From Rhodococcus sp. OK302 (GTDB lineage Bacteria; Actinomycetota; Actinomycetes; Mycobacteriales; Mycobacteriaceae): a DNA stretch of 64,000 nucleotides. Made by a program: the position numbers and the translations under genes. Location: assembly GCF_002245895.1 (NCBI RefSeq), contig NZ_NPJZ01000001.1:4252501-4316500 (forward strand), in the 5' to 3' direction. Of this stretch, positions 45,601-53,098 are shown piece after piece; position 1 is the first letter of the stretch; each line of letters begins with the position of its first letter. Below the pieces are notes generated by a model, which saw only the letters and a program-made list of their open reading frames with translations, was not told the origin of the DNA and ran no database searches.

Positions 45601-45881
45601 GCCGGTCGCTGGGCTTCGACGCTGCCATCGCATATGCCCTGCGTGAGGAGCTCCCGGAGGCACCACCCAGTCATGCGTCGGCGACTCCGACGAGACGAGA
45701 ACAGGAAGTCGCCGAACTGGTGGCCGAGGGCATGACCAATAAGGAGATTGCCGCCCGACTCGTGATCTCGCCGCGAACCGCGCAAGGACATGTCGAGCAC
45801 CTTCTCACCAAACTCGGATTCACATCCCGCGCCCAGATCGCGGCATGGGTGGTGGAGCAGACGCGAAACGAATCGCTGTGA
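42618..45881 (+). CDS. Large regulator: pseudokinase, NB-ARC/AAA ATPase, TPR, LuxR HTH
   Basis: A 1087-residue protein in PknK/MalT style. Residues ~25-290 have a Ser/Thr-kinase fold with HRDVKPANV and APEVLAGK. The Gly-loop (IEHDDFSAVYRC), the ATP Lys (VAVTVLLS) and the DFG Asp (LAAFEIAY) are all missing, so it is a pseudokinase. Next comes an STAND ATPase (Walker A GIGGVGKTRLAL ~360; Walker B VLLLLDNCEQV), then helical TPR-like repeats. The last 60 residues are a LuxR HTH (TRREQEVAELVAEG, TNKEIAARLVISPRTAQGHV). It is probably an ATP-switched activator. The start is GTG 42618 or ATG 42669 (MVPDVSIEL). Its targets may be the divergent hydrolase or the operons with 33-bp repeats. Confidence 0.92.
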   Translation: MRRSRWPIRNPFETRGDMVPDVSIELSAAGFDNAREIEHDDFSAVYRCYQTSLNRTVAVTVLLSNLDVGDQKRFLRKQQAMGRLAGHPHIVTVLQADVTESGHPFLVTRDLLHSSLEARLRQQGPLSLEDTLRLGVKLAGALEAAHRLGIVHRDVKPANVLFTDYDEPALAAFEIAYTASSFETTTGAPIASSTFTAPEVLAGKSPSPASDIYGLAATLYCAVTGHSVFERPTDEHLSMTIATQPIPDPRRQGIADALCAAIERATSANPDDRQPTAATLGEAIRDLQLRQDIPADDRAVPAQSEPPSEPQRSRPRIHPYTPHNPSGTLPLELTSFVGRRNELSELKVLLNSSRLVTLTGIGGVGKTRLALRAAANAKQNFSNGVWLVELGELSDESLLVDVVVAALGLRDQSALSPNTLLLNFLANREVLLLLDNCEQVVDAAASLSETLLRSCPGVRILATSREAFGIGAESVMRVPPLTVPDPDCEPSLRGLPRYDAVTLFVERAASAVPHFELTDDNRSVVTQICNRLDGLPLPIELAAAQLRAMSPEQILQRLDDRYSLLTRGNRSAPSRQRTLRLCIDWSHDLCTPQEQLVWARLSVFAGSVGLDAAEGVCGTGMNPDDVLETLISLVDKSILVREESNGTVRFRLLETLRDYGREQLQRRDEFLELRRMHRDWYQQLALDAESEWISARQLQWIARLEQEQPNFREALEFCMSDSPDAGLRISAALLPFWSSRGPFTEARHWLDRLLARQPGQVTAERAIAFYSSSVLAEVQGDIDAGAERAEEGRGLAARIADPRAHAYIAHSDGILAVFGGDIPRACARLEQALELFGPGDDAPQIGILHMLGIAYEQGGEIRKAIECYERVLAVTESRGESVYRSYVLWSMAVAMWRQGDRSRTIQLLEHSLQLCRQVKDRLMAPTCFEALAWIAASENDPRRAVILMAAGEELVREVGSVTIMFPALFVHHEESDRACHQALGQREFDAARRKGRSLGFDAAIAYALREELPEAPPSHASATPTRREQEVAELVAEGMTNKEIAARLVISPRTAQGHVEHLLTKLGFTSRAQIAAWVVEQTRNESL

Positions 45882-46150
45882 CGATAATAGTCACAATCCA
45901 CTGCAGGAGAACATGATCCGTCTTCATTCCCGTCCATCTCGGCCTCGGAGCCGGCCACCACTCAGGTCAGCTACCGCTTACAGCTCGCAGGATGACGACC
46001 GTTGGGGCGCTCCGTACCCTCAGCGGGCAATGCGGTTGCGTCGCCTCGGGGGCAGGTTGGACCAACTCATGAACGGATCGTTCGCGGGGCTTGCACGCCG
46101 GACATCGCTACTACCGTGAGACACGCACCTGCCAATGTAGGATTCTTGCC

Positions 46151-46870
46151 ATGGCGAAGCGAATTGCGGCCGGGAGGTCGGATGGCGCTCCTGCACCAAT
46201 CGAGCTACTCGAAGGTGGATCAACGAAGAGGTCAACCAAGGCCGCCCCAGCCAATCCTGCGCCAGCCACGACGACGCCGAGTGGACCCGCCCGAGTGTCG
46301 CTGCGCGAGGCGCAGCGTGCGATAACCCGGGCTCGGCTGATCGACGGAGCCATGGATGTTTTCGCACATACGACGTACCCCGCGGCGACCGTTGACGAAA
46401 TCGCAATCGCGGCCGGCGTCGGTCGGGCGACGTTCTATCTTCACTTTCGCAGCAAGCTCGATCTCCTGCAGTCGATCATGACGGACGCGACGCCCGAGAT
46501 CTTGGCATACTTCGAGCGGGCCGATTCGTCCTTCGCGACTGGCGACACCGCGGGTATCGAAGCTTGGGTCAGCGACGGATTGTCGTACTTCGAGCAGCAT
46601 CGCACCTTGATGTTCGTGCTCGATGAGGTGCTCGCGACCGAGCGAGCCGAGTACACAACCTTGTTCAACACCACAGTTGAGTTCAGCGACTGCATGCCGT
46701 TGCTCATGTCGAGTTGGCCGACAGAACGTCGACCCGAAGCGAGCGCACGGATTCGGTTGATGGCCTTGCTGCTCAATCGGACATGGCTGTCCTCCTCGGG
46801 GCTAACCAATGACCAACTCGTGAAAATGCTCGCTGATATCTGCATGAAAGCTGTCAGTCCGCCCACCTAG
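46151..46870 (+). CDS. TetR-family transcriptional regulator (2)
   Basis: A 239-residue TetR protein with a long, Pro/Ala-rich N-terminal extension (~residues 1-45) before the HTH (TVDEIAIAAGVGRATFYLHF, ~77-96). The C-terminal ligand-binding domain includes DGLSYFEQHRTLMFVLDEVL. The start at 46151 has AGGA upstream, although the frame is open for 20 codons more. It follows the LuxR-type regulator on the same strand after 270 bp. I could not find a clear operator near it, so its targets are unknown. Confidence 0.88.
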   Translation: MAKRIAAGRSDGAPAPIELLEGGSTKRSTKAAPANPAPATTTPSGPARVSLREAQRAITRARLIDGAMDVFAHTTYPAATVDEIAIAAGVGRATFYLHFRSKLDLLQSIMTDATPEILAYFERADSSFATGDTAGIEAWVSDGLSYFEQHRTLMFVLDEVLATERAEYTTLFNTTVEFSDCMPLLMSSWPTERRPEASARIRLMALLLNRTWLSSSGLTNDQLVKMLADICMKAVSPPT

Positions 46871-47453
46871 CCCCAACCCAGGCCGCAGACCAAGACGCCT
46901 GATTTCTTCCCGAGGCAACCCAGAACCTAACAACTGGACCAATTTCAGCGGTTGTGGCTGCGGACCTGCCGGAGCGACGGGTGGATCTTTCATGCCCGGG
47001 CGCAGCGACGTTGCGCAAAGTGCGATCTCCTCGAATTCGAGTGCGGCTCAGCCCCAAATATCCAGCTGTGGAACAGGATTGCAATTTCACCATCAACCCG
47101 ACTTTTGTGCAACTACGCACGCAGCGTAATCACCTCCGTCCGAACCCAATCACCCAGATGGCTTGGGAACGGGCGGCGGGCACGCTCCACGCGAACATTC
47201 CAATGAGTTGTCAAAACACATTGTCTTCTTGGTAGACAGGTCGTACAGTCTTTCTGATCGGACATAGTCGGTCGGGCGTTGTCTTCATGGCGACCGCCCA
47301 GGAAGGGTTGGTCGGAATGCCCAAGTCGAAAGCTCGTTCCACGCTCCCCCGCGGCAGTGCCGCAATTCAAAAGGTGATCAACACAGGCTGCTTCGTCGCT
47401 TCCGATGGGCGGCGATTGGACCAGCCCCTCACCGAGGTCCAGCGGAGGATCGC
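46871..47453. other. Gene-free stretch left of the transposase
   Basis: About 580 bp with no convincing gene. I searched it by eye for the left inverted repeat of the IS256-type element (a GGTGTAA-type end) and did not find one, so the left end of the element is either missing or too diverged. Confidence 0.35.
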
Positions 47454-48890
47454 GTGGTGAGCACCGACGAACCCAAATCTGGTGTCGATCTCAAGAGCGC
47501 CGAGCTCACGGCCGAGGAACTGGCAATCGCCCAGGAGCTTGTCCGTTCTGCTCATGCCCGCGGCGTCGCGATGACCGGACCACGCGGAATTCTGAAAGCG
47601 TTGACCAAGACGGTGATCGAGACCGCGTTGGACGAGGAGATGATCGAGCACCTCGGCTACAGCAAGCATGACCCCACCGGCCGTGACAGCGGAAACTCCC
47701 GCAACGGCACCCGAGTCAAGACGGTACTGACCGACAACGTCGGCCCCGTCAAAATCGACGTCCCGCGGGACCGCGACGGCACTTTCGACTCGTCCATCCT
47801 GAAGAAAGGGCAGCGGCGTCTAGGCGGAGTCGACACGATCGTGCTCTCGTTGGTCGCCAAGGGTCTGACCGCTGGGGAGGTCTCTGCCCACTTCGAGGAG
47901 ATCTACGGGGCGTCGCTGTCGAAAGACACCATCTCCAAGATCACCGACCGGGGCCTGACCGAGATGGCGAATTGGGCCGCCCGGCCCCTCGAAAAGGTCT
48001 ATGCCGCAGTATTTATCGATGCCGTCTACGTCAAAGTTCGCGACGGGCACGTGGTCAACCGCCCCTTCTACGCTGCGATCGGCGTCGACCTGACTGGGCA
48101 CAAAGACGTCCTCGGACTGTGGGCAGGGACCGGCGGTGGGGAGTCGGCGAAATTTTGGCTTCAGGTTCTGACCGAACTGAGGAACCGCTGCATCGAGGAC
48201 GTGTTCTTCATTGTCTGCGACGGCCTCAAAGGACTCCCCGACTCCGTCGGGTCGGTGTTCCCCCAAGCGACAGTCCAGACGTGTGTGATCCATCTGATCC
48301 GGAACACGTTCAAAAATGTCTCGAAGCAGTTCTGGGGCGCAATCGCCGAAGATCTCAAGCCGATCTATCGGGCCCCGTCGAGGGAGGCCGCATGGGTGGC
48401 ATTCGAGAACTTCGAGGAGAAGTGGGGCAAGGCCTACCCTGCAATCGGCCAACGGTGGCGCAACGCTTGGGAACAGTTCGTTCCGTTCCTGGACTTCGAC
48501 GTGGAGATCCGAACAGTGCTCTGCAGCACGAATGCCGTCGAGAGCCTGAACGCGCGCTATCGGCGTGCGGTGACCGTCCGCGGGCACTTCCCGACCGAGC
48601 AGGCCGCGTTGAAGTTCCTGTACCTGGTCACCAGATCACTGGATCCCAAGGGCACTGGCCAGCAACGATGGACCACGCGCTGGCAACCAGCGCTCAACGC
48701 GTTCGCGATCACCTTCGGCGACCGTATGCCCATCACAGCTTGCCAAGGGCAGATCGAATCCGAAAAACCTGCGATGGGAACTGCCAGTTACACCATTTCT
48801 CAGGCAGACCCCCGGTGTCAGGCTCGAAGCAGCTACTGCATCCAGAAGGAGCACAAATATGGCACTGAACGAGTTTGCGGACGCGCGTGA
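47454..48890 (+). mobile_element. IS256-family (Mutator type) transposase
   Basis: A DDE transposase of the IS256/MULE group. VVNRPFYAAIGVDLTGHKDV lies around the first catalytic Asp (FIDAVYVKV), and DGLKGLPDSVGSVFPQATVQ carries the second. The CVIHLIRNT signature follows, and the catalytic Glu is in STNAVESLNARYRR. The protein is 478 residues, about 60 longer than usual. The family normally ends soon after ALNAFAITFGDR, but here the frame reads on through the apparent right inverted repeat (48788-48813) into ribBA's leader. The usual stop has been lost, or the tail is not natural. The GTG or a nearby codon at 47454 starts the frame. Confidence 0.92.
48788..48813. repeat. Probable right terminal inverted repeat of the IS256-type element
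   Basis: TTACACCATTTCTCAGGCAG begins at 48788, in the expected place just after the family's usual transposase end. Its TTACACCATTT core is the reverse complement of the AAATGGTGTAA core in the 33-bp repeats at 54.9 kb. ribBA starts 45 bp further on. Confidence 0.5.
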
Positions 48891-50142
48891 GAAGCGGTCT
48901 TGCCGTGCGGTCGAGGCTGCCATCGCCGAGTTGAAGCTTGGTCGTATGGTTCTGGTGGTCGATGATGCCGACCGCGAGAATGAAGGCGATCTGATCATTG
49001 CGGCAGAGTTCGCGACGCCGGAGTCAGTAGCCTTCATGATTCGCCACTCGAGTGGCCTGTTGTGTGTCGCGATCACCGAGGAGCATGCCGATCGACTTCG
49101 GCTTCCACTGATGGTGTCTGACGCTGACGATCCACGGGGAACCGCTTTCACAGTTTCCATCGACCTGAAGTCCGCAACCAGTACCGGTGTGTCGGCGTCA
49201 GATCGCAGTGCAACTATCCGGGCTCTTACAGCGCAGGGTGTCGATGGCGACCACTTCTCACGCCCCGGTCATGTCTTTCCCTTGCGAGCTCACAGAGGTG
49301 GCGTTCTGCAGCGTGGTGGCCACACAGAGAGCGCTGTCGACCTCTGTGTACTGGCCGGACTTTTCCCGGCGGGCGTGCTCTGCGAAGTCACCAACGATGA
49401 CGGAACCATGGCACGCCGCGACGACGCGGCAGCCTTCGCGAAACGTCATCAGTTGGTGACGCTCGAGGTAGCCGACATCGTGCGGTATCGATTACGCACG
49501 GAAACGCTCGTCCGCCGCGACGCGCATGGGCGGATACCGAACAAATACGGGCAGTTCACCGCTGTTACCTACCGCTCGTTTGTTGACGACACCGAACACG
49601 TCGCGCTCGTGTTGGGCGACGTTGAGCAAATCGACACGAATTCAACATCCGTACTGGTCAGAGTACATTCGGAGTGCCTCACCGGAGACATCTTTTCCTC
49701 GCTTCGATGTGACTGTGGTGAACAACTCGAGCTCGCGATGCGGCGCATCGCGAACGAGGGCAAGGGAGTGATTGTCTATCTGCGGGGGCATGAAGGACGA
49801 GGCATCGGCCTGAGCCACAAGTTGCGCGCATACAACCTGCAGGACACCGGCTTGGACACGGTCGACGCAAATCTTGCACAGGGGTTGCCTGTGGACAGCC
49901 GACACTATGGCATCGGTGCGCACATCCTTCGGGATCTAGGAGTGAAGTCCGTCCGACTGATGACCAACAACCCGTCCAAATTCCGTGGCCTTCTCGGATA
50001 CGGACTGAACATCGTCGGCCGAGAGCGGTTGACCGTTGAGCCGAACACCGAGAACGAGCACTACCTCCAAACCAAGCGGTTGCGGATGCAGCATCACCTG
50101 GATGAAGAGATCAGCAATTCTCTGGCCGAAGGAGTGAAATAA
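48859..50142 (+). CDS. ribBA: Bifunctional DHBP synthase / GTP cyclohydrolase II
   Basis: RibBA makes 3,4-dihydroxy-2-butanone 4-phosphate from ribulose 5-phosphate and opens GTP to the first riboflavin pyrimidine. The 427-residue protein is complete. The DHBP synthase half has VVDDADRENEGDLI (~33-46) and GGHTESAVD. The cyclohydrolase half has the zinc site HSECLTGDIFSSLRCDCG (~272-289), YLRGHEGRGIGL and DTVDANLAQGL. The start has AAGGAG 8 nt upstream. It is 2 nt ahead of a flavin reductase gene, so the pair is one unit. An IS256-type element ends 45 bp upstream and may provide or disturb its promoter. It is probably a second, pathway-linked copy, as the other rib genes are not adjacent. Confidence 0.95.
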   Translation: MALNEFADAREKRSCRAVEAAIAELKLGRMVLVVDDADRENEGDLIIAAEFATPESVAFMIRHSSGLLCVAITEEHADRLRLPLMVSDADDPRGTAFTVSIDLKSATSTGVSASDRSATIRALTAQGVDGDHFSRPGHVFPLRAHRGGVLQRGGHTESAVDLCVLAGLFPAGVLCEVTNDDGTMARRDDAAAFAKRHQLVTLEVADIVRYRLRTETLVRRDAHGRIPNKYGQFTAVTYRSFVDDTEHVALVLGDVEQIDTNSTSVLVRVHSECLTGDIFSSLRCDCGEQLELAMRRIANEGKGVIVYLRGHEGRGIGLSHKLRAYNLQDTGLDTVDANLAQGLPVDSRHYGIGAHILRDLGVKSVRLMTNNPSKFRGLLGYGLNIVGRERLTVEPNTENEHYLQTKRLRMQHHLDEEISNSLAEGVK

Positions 50143-50144
50143 CA

Positions 50145-50633
50145 ATGACCACCGACGAGATCGTCGACGGACGTGCCCGCTTTCGTGACGCGATGTCCTC
50201 GTTCCCGAGTGGCGTCACCATCGTTACGACTACCGACGACGCGGGCGAATTCTGGGGATTCACCGCGACATCATTCTGTTCGGTATCAATGGACCCAGCA
50301 CTGGTGCTCGTATGCCTCGCAGACACAGCGCAATGTCATCCGGCATTTGCCGCGGCTAACCGGTGGACGATCCACATCCTGCACAGCGACCACTCCGAGC
50401 TCGCGGTTCGGTTTGCGACACGTGGCGAAGACAAGTTTGCAAACGCCGGGTTCGAGGTCAATTGCGACGGCGTGCCGGTCCTGTCTGACGCGTCTATACG
50501 CCTGGACTGCGTCGCTCACGAAAAGGTCGTCGCTGGTGACCATACGATCCTGGTCGGCGAGGTTGTCGACACATATCTGGGAGCCGGCAACCCGACGATC
50601 TATTTCAAGCGAAAGTTCCACACGCTTCCATAA
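50145..50633 (+). CDS. Flavin reductase-like, FMN-binding split-barrel protein (2)
   Basis: A 162-residue flavin reductase of the HpaC/FRD type: MSSFPSGVTIVTTTDDAGEF (~18-37), FTATSFCSVSMDPALVLVCL (~40-59), GEDKFANAGFEV and a His/Phe-rich end (FKRKFHTLP). It should reduce FMN with NAD(P)H for a two-component monooxygenase. It starts 2 nt after the ribBA stop. The likely partner is the luciferase-like monooxygenase at 51931-52983, encoded on the opposite strand beyond the lactonase. It is a paralogue of the reductase at 30912-31412. Confidence 0.92.
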   Translation: MTTDEIVDGRARFRDAMSSFPSGVTIVTTTDDAGEFWGFTATSFCSVSMDPALVLVCLADTAQCHPAFAAANRWTIHILHSDHSELAVRFATRGEDKFANAGFEVNCDGVPVLSDASIRLDCVAHEKVVAGDHTILVGEVVDTYLGAGNPTIYFKRKFHTLP

Positions 50634-50715
50634 CTCGGGCCGCGAATCCCAAAGCTCCCCGTTCCTGAAGGCCGAGCCGCCCGTCGTTACCAGGCGTGCC
50701 GCGGTACAGGACAAA

Positions 50716-50768
50716 GAGGTAAGGACCAGTAGATCGGGAAACATCCGCGATCTGCTGGTCCTTACCTC
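50716..50768. terminator. 21-bp near-perfect bidirectional terminator
   Basis: GAGGTAAGGACCAGTAGATC(G) at 50716-50736 and its complement at 50748-50768 pair over 21 bp with one mismatch and an 11-nt loop, between the convergent flavin reductase and phosphotriesterase-like genes. Confidence 0.88.
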
Positions 50769-50820
50769 GACAACACCGCCTCGGAGGCGATTGACTCGTC
50801 CCGGGAATGAAAAGTGCTGA

Positions 50821-51783
50821 CTAACCTGCGAAAATCTCCCGCGGGTTATCCACAAGCATGGTCTCGATGTCTCGAGGTGTGACGCCCGCGTTCAGCAATG
50901 CGGGGACGACGTCGTCCACGATGTGTTGAAACTGCCAGTTGGGCCAGTTCTTCGCACGGTACTCGTCCGGAACGTTCTGGGTGTGACATGAAGTGTCGTG
51001 GGACAACACCATTCGCGACGCATATCCACGCTGTACTAGTGCGGCGACAGTGGCCACTCGTTTCTCGAACGTCATGATGCCGTCGAGCCCGAATCGGTCC
51101 ATGCCGAGGTAAGAACCCGCATCGATCAATCGCTGCAGATAGTCCAGATCGTCGGTGTCCCCACTGTGGCCGATGACCACTGCACCCAGATCTACCCCTT
51201 CGTCCGCGAAGATCTTCTGCTGGTCCAGACCGCGCTCCGACAATGCATCGGTGTGCGTGGAAATTGGAACCCCGGTAATGAGATGCGCACGGGCTACAGC
51301 CCGCAGAATTCTCTCGATATCGGGAGTTACGCCAGGAGAATCGGTCACGCACTTGAGGATTCCCGCTCGGATCCCTGTTCCCGCGATGCCCTCCGTGATG
51401 TCCTTGACGAACATACCGACCAGCGGCTCCTCACCCCCGAACAACCTGCCCGGCCCCTGCACACGAAGGTAGGTAGGCAGTTCGGCAAAGGTATAGAACC
51501 CTGTCGCAGCGATGATCGTCACTGGTGACTTCTCCGCCACCACCCGCACCCGCCGAATGTCCCTACCCAATCCCAACACCGTCAAGTCGACGATCGTGTC
51601 TATACCGGCGTCTTTCAGCGCAATCAGCTTTTTGACCGCGTCGTCCGTGCGTTCGTCGTCGTCCCAGGTCTCGGGGTAATTGACCTGATACTCGTGGTTC
51701 ATCACGAACACGTGCTCGTGCATGAGCACGCGCCCGAGTTGCCGGCAGTCGATGTCGCCGGTCACGGTCTGAACAGTGGCCAT
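50821..51783 (-). CDS. Phosphotriesterase-like hydrolase (probable lactonase)
   Basis: A 320-residue amidohydrolase-superfamily protein of the PTE/PLL group. Metal-binding residues are visible: MHEHVF (His-x-His, ~21-26), the carbamylated Lys in GILKCVTD, the His residues in ISTHTDA and VIGHSGDTDD, and the Asp in LSHDTSC. Most bacterial relatives are lactonases, not organophosphate hydrolases. The ATG at 51783 has GGAGG upstream; eight further in-frame codons lie above. It follows the luciferase-like monooxygenase gene (about 150 bp) on the same strand. That order fits a route where a Baeyer-Villiger-type oxygenase makes a lactone that this enzyme opens. Confidence 0.88.
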   Translation of the reverse strand: MATVQTVTGDIDCRQLGRVLMHEHVFVMNHEYQVNYPETWDDDERTDDAVKKLIALKDAGIDTIVDLTVLGLGRDIRRVRVVAEKSPVTIIAATGFYTFAELPTYLRVQGPGRLFGGEEPLVGMFVKDITEGIAGTGIRAGILKCVTDSPGVTPDIERILRAVARAHLITGVPISTHTDALSERGLDQQKIFADEGVDLGAVVIGHSGDTDDLDYLQRLIDAGSYLGMDRFGLDGIMTFEKRVATVAALVQRGYASRMVLSHDTSCHTQNVPDEYRAKNWPNWQFQHIVDDVVPALLNAGVTPRDIETMLVDNPREIFAG

Positions 51784-51930
51784 CGGTGTGAATTCCTCCA
51801 TGTGCACGAACTGTGGAATCTATCTACAAGTGGGCAAGTCTCTACGGCTTCAAGTCAACCGAGGGACAGACCCGAAATTCTTGCGATCGAACCGGGGTCG
51901 ACCTGCGGCCCCGGTTCGATCGCGACAGCG

Positions 51931-52983
51931 TCAGAGTTGCGGGCGAACCTTCTCGGCGAATGTGGTCATCGACTGGAGAACCTGCTCCTGCGGCTGGCTC
52001 CCGCCGCCGTCGAACCAGAGAACCAAACCTCCGAGGCCCGTGTAGCTGTGGAAAGATGCCACTTCTTCCGCGACGTCATCTGGCGACCCCAGAATGAGCA
52101 TCTTGCGTTCGACGTATTGTTCGAAAGTGAGATCCTCGATGCTGAGGCCAACCTTGGCACGGTTCTTCTTCTCCCCAACGAACCACATATAGCCCTCGCG
52201 GAATTCGCGTCTGGCCTGCTCGGCGGTATCGGCGACATGGGTTGCTTTGAACTGCGAACTGCGAGCGAGGTTTTCATCGATCGCGTCGAACGAGTGTCCT
52301 GCCGCACGTGCCTCCTCGCGATAGACCTCGACCAACGACTTCGCCTGGTCACGGGTCGCACCTCCGAGCACGAACGCGAAACCTTGGCGTGCGGCCGACC
52401 GGAGTGACTCCTCGCTCGAACTGACCATGACGTAGGTCGGCGGAATGGGCTTTTGGAACACCTCCGGGAAAAGTTCGACTTCGTCGATCGTTTCACCGAC
52501 ACCGGGCACCTGGTAGTACTTGCCCTGGAAATTGACCTTCCCGGTCCGCCATGCCTGCATGACGATTTCGAGGACCTCGTTGTAGCGCTCCTCACGCTCG
52601 GTCAGGTCGATGTCGTAAGCCTGGAACTCGACCGGATCGTAACCCTTGCCGATGCCGAAGTTCAGTCGGCCACTACTCAACTGGTCAATGTAGGCGTAGT
52701 CCTCGGCCAGGCGCAGTGGGTGGTGCATCGCCAACCGTGAGACCGCGGATCCGACACGAATCCGTGTCGTGGCGGCTGCGGCCGCGGCCAGCAACAGTTG
52801 CGCTGAAGCCGTGATTCCGTACTTGCGACCGTTGTGTTCGGCCACCCAGGCATCTTCGAAGCCGAGCTTGTCGGCATGTTTGATCTGCTCGAGTGCTTTG
52901 TTCACCGCTACGTTGTGGCTGTGCCACGGCGGAACGGTGGACAATGCGAAGACCCCATAACGGGGAGTAGATGCAGAACTCAT
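51931..52983 (-). CDS. Luciferase-like flavin monooxygenase (2)
   Basis: A 350-residue bacterial-luciferase-like protein. FEDAWVAEHNGRKYGITASA (~42-61), IRVGSAVSRLAMHHPLRLAE (~74-93) and GRLNFGIGKGYDPVEFQAYD (~104-123) mark the TIM-barrel flavin site. It is clearly different from the first such protein (31741-32931) and has a C-terminal segment GLGGLVLWFDGGGSQPQEQV. FMNH2 from the flavin reductase of the convergent ribBA unit is the presumed cofactor. A deazaflavin (F420) cofactor cannot be excluded from sequence alone. It lies between an FAD dehydrogenase gene upstream and the PTE-like lactonase gene downstream. Confidence 0.9.
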   Translation of the reverse strand: MSSASTPRYGVFALSTVPPWHSHNVAVNKALEQIKHADKLGFEDAWVAEHNGRKYGITASAQLLLAAAAAATTRIRVGSAVSRLAMHHPLRLAEDYAYIDQLSSGRLNFGIGKGYDPVEFQAYDIDLTEREERYNEVLEIVMQAWRTGKVNFQGKYYQVPGVGETIDEVELFPEVFQKPIPPTYVMVSSSEESLRSAARQGFAFVLGGATRDQAKSLVEVYREEARAAGHSFDAIDENLARSSQFKATHVADTAEQARREFREGYMWFVGEKKNRAKVGLSIEDLTFEQYVERKMLILGSPDDVAEEVASFHSYTGLGGLVLWFDGGGSQPQEQVLQSMTTFAEKVRPQL

Positions 52984-53098
52984 TGCGTTCCAATCCGAAG
53001 TAGTTGGTGTCCATTTCGACCTCTGACAAGGCCTGCGTTATGAACGATGTGGCGGAAATCCAGGGGTGTCATCCTGTTGGTGCATGACCGTCGGCCGG

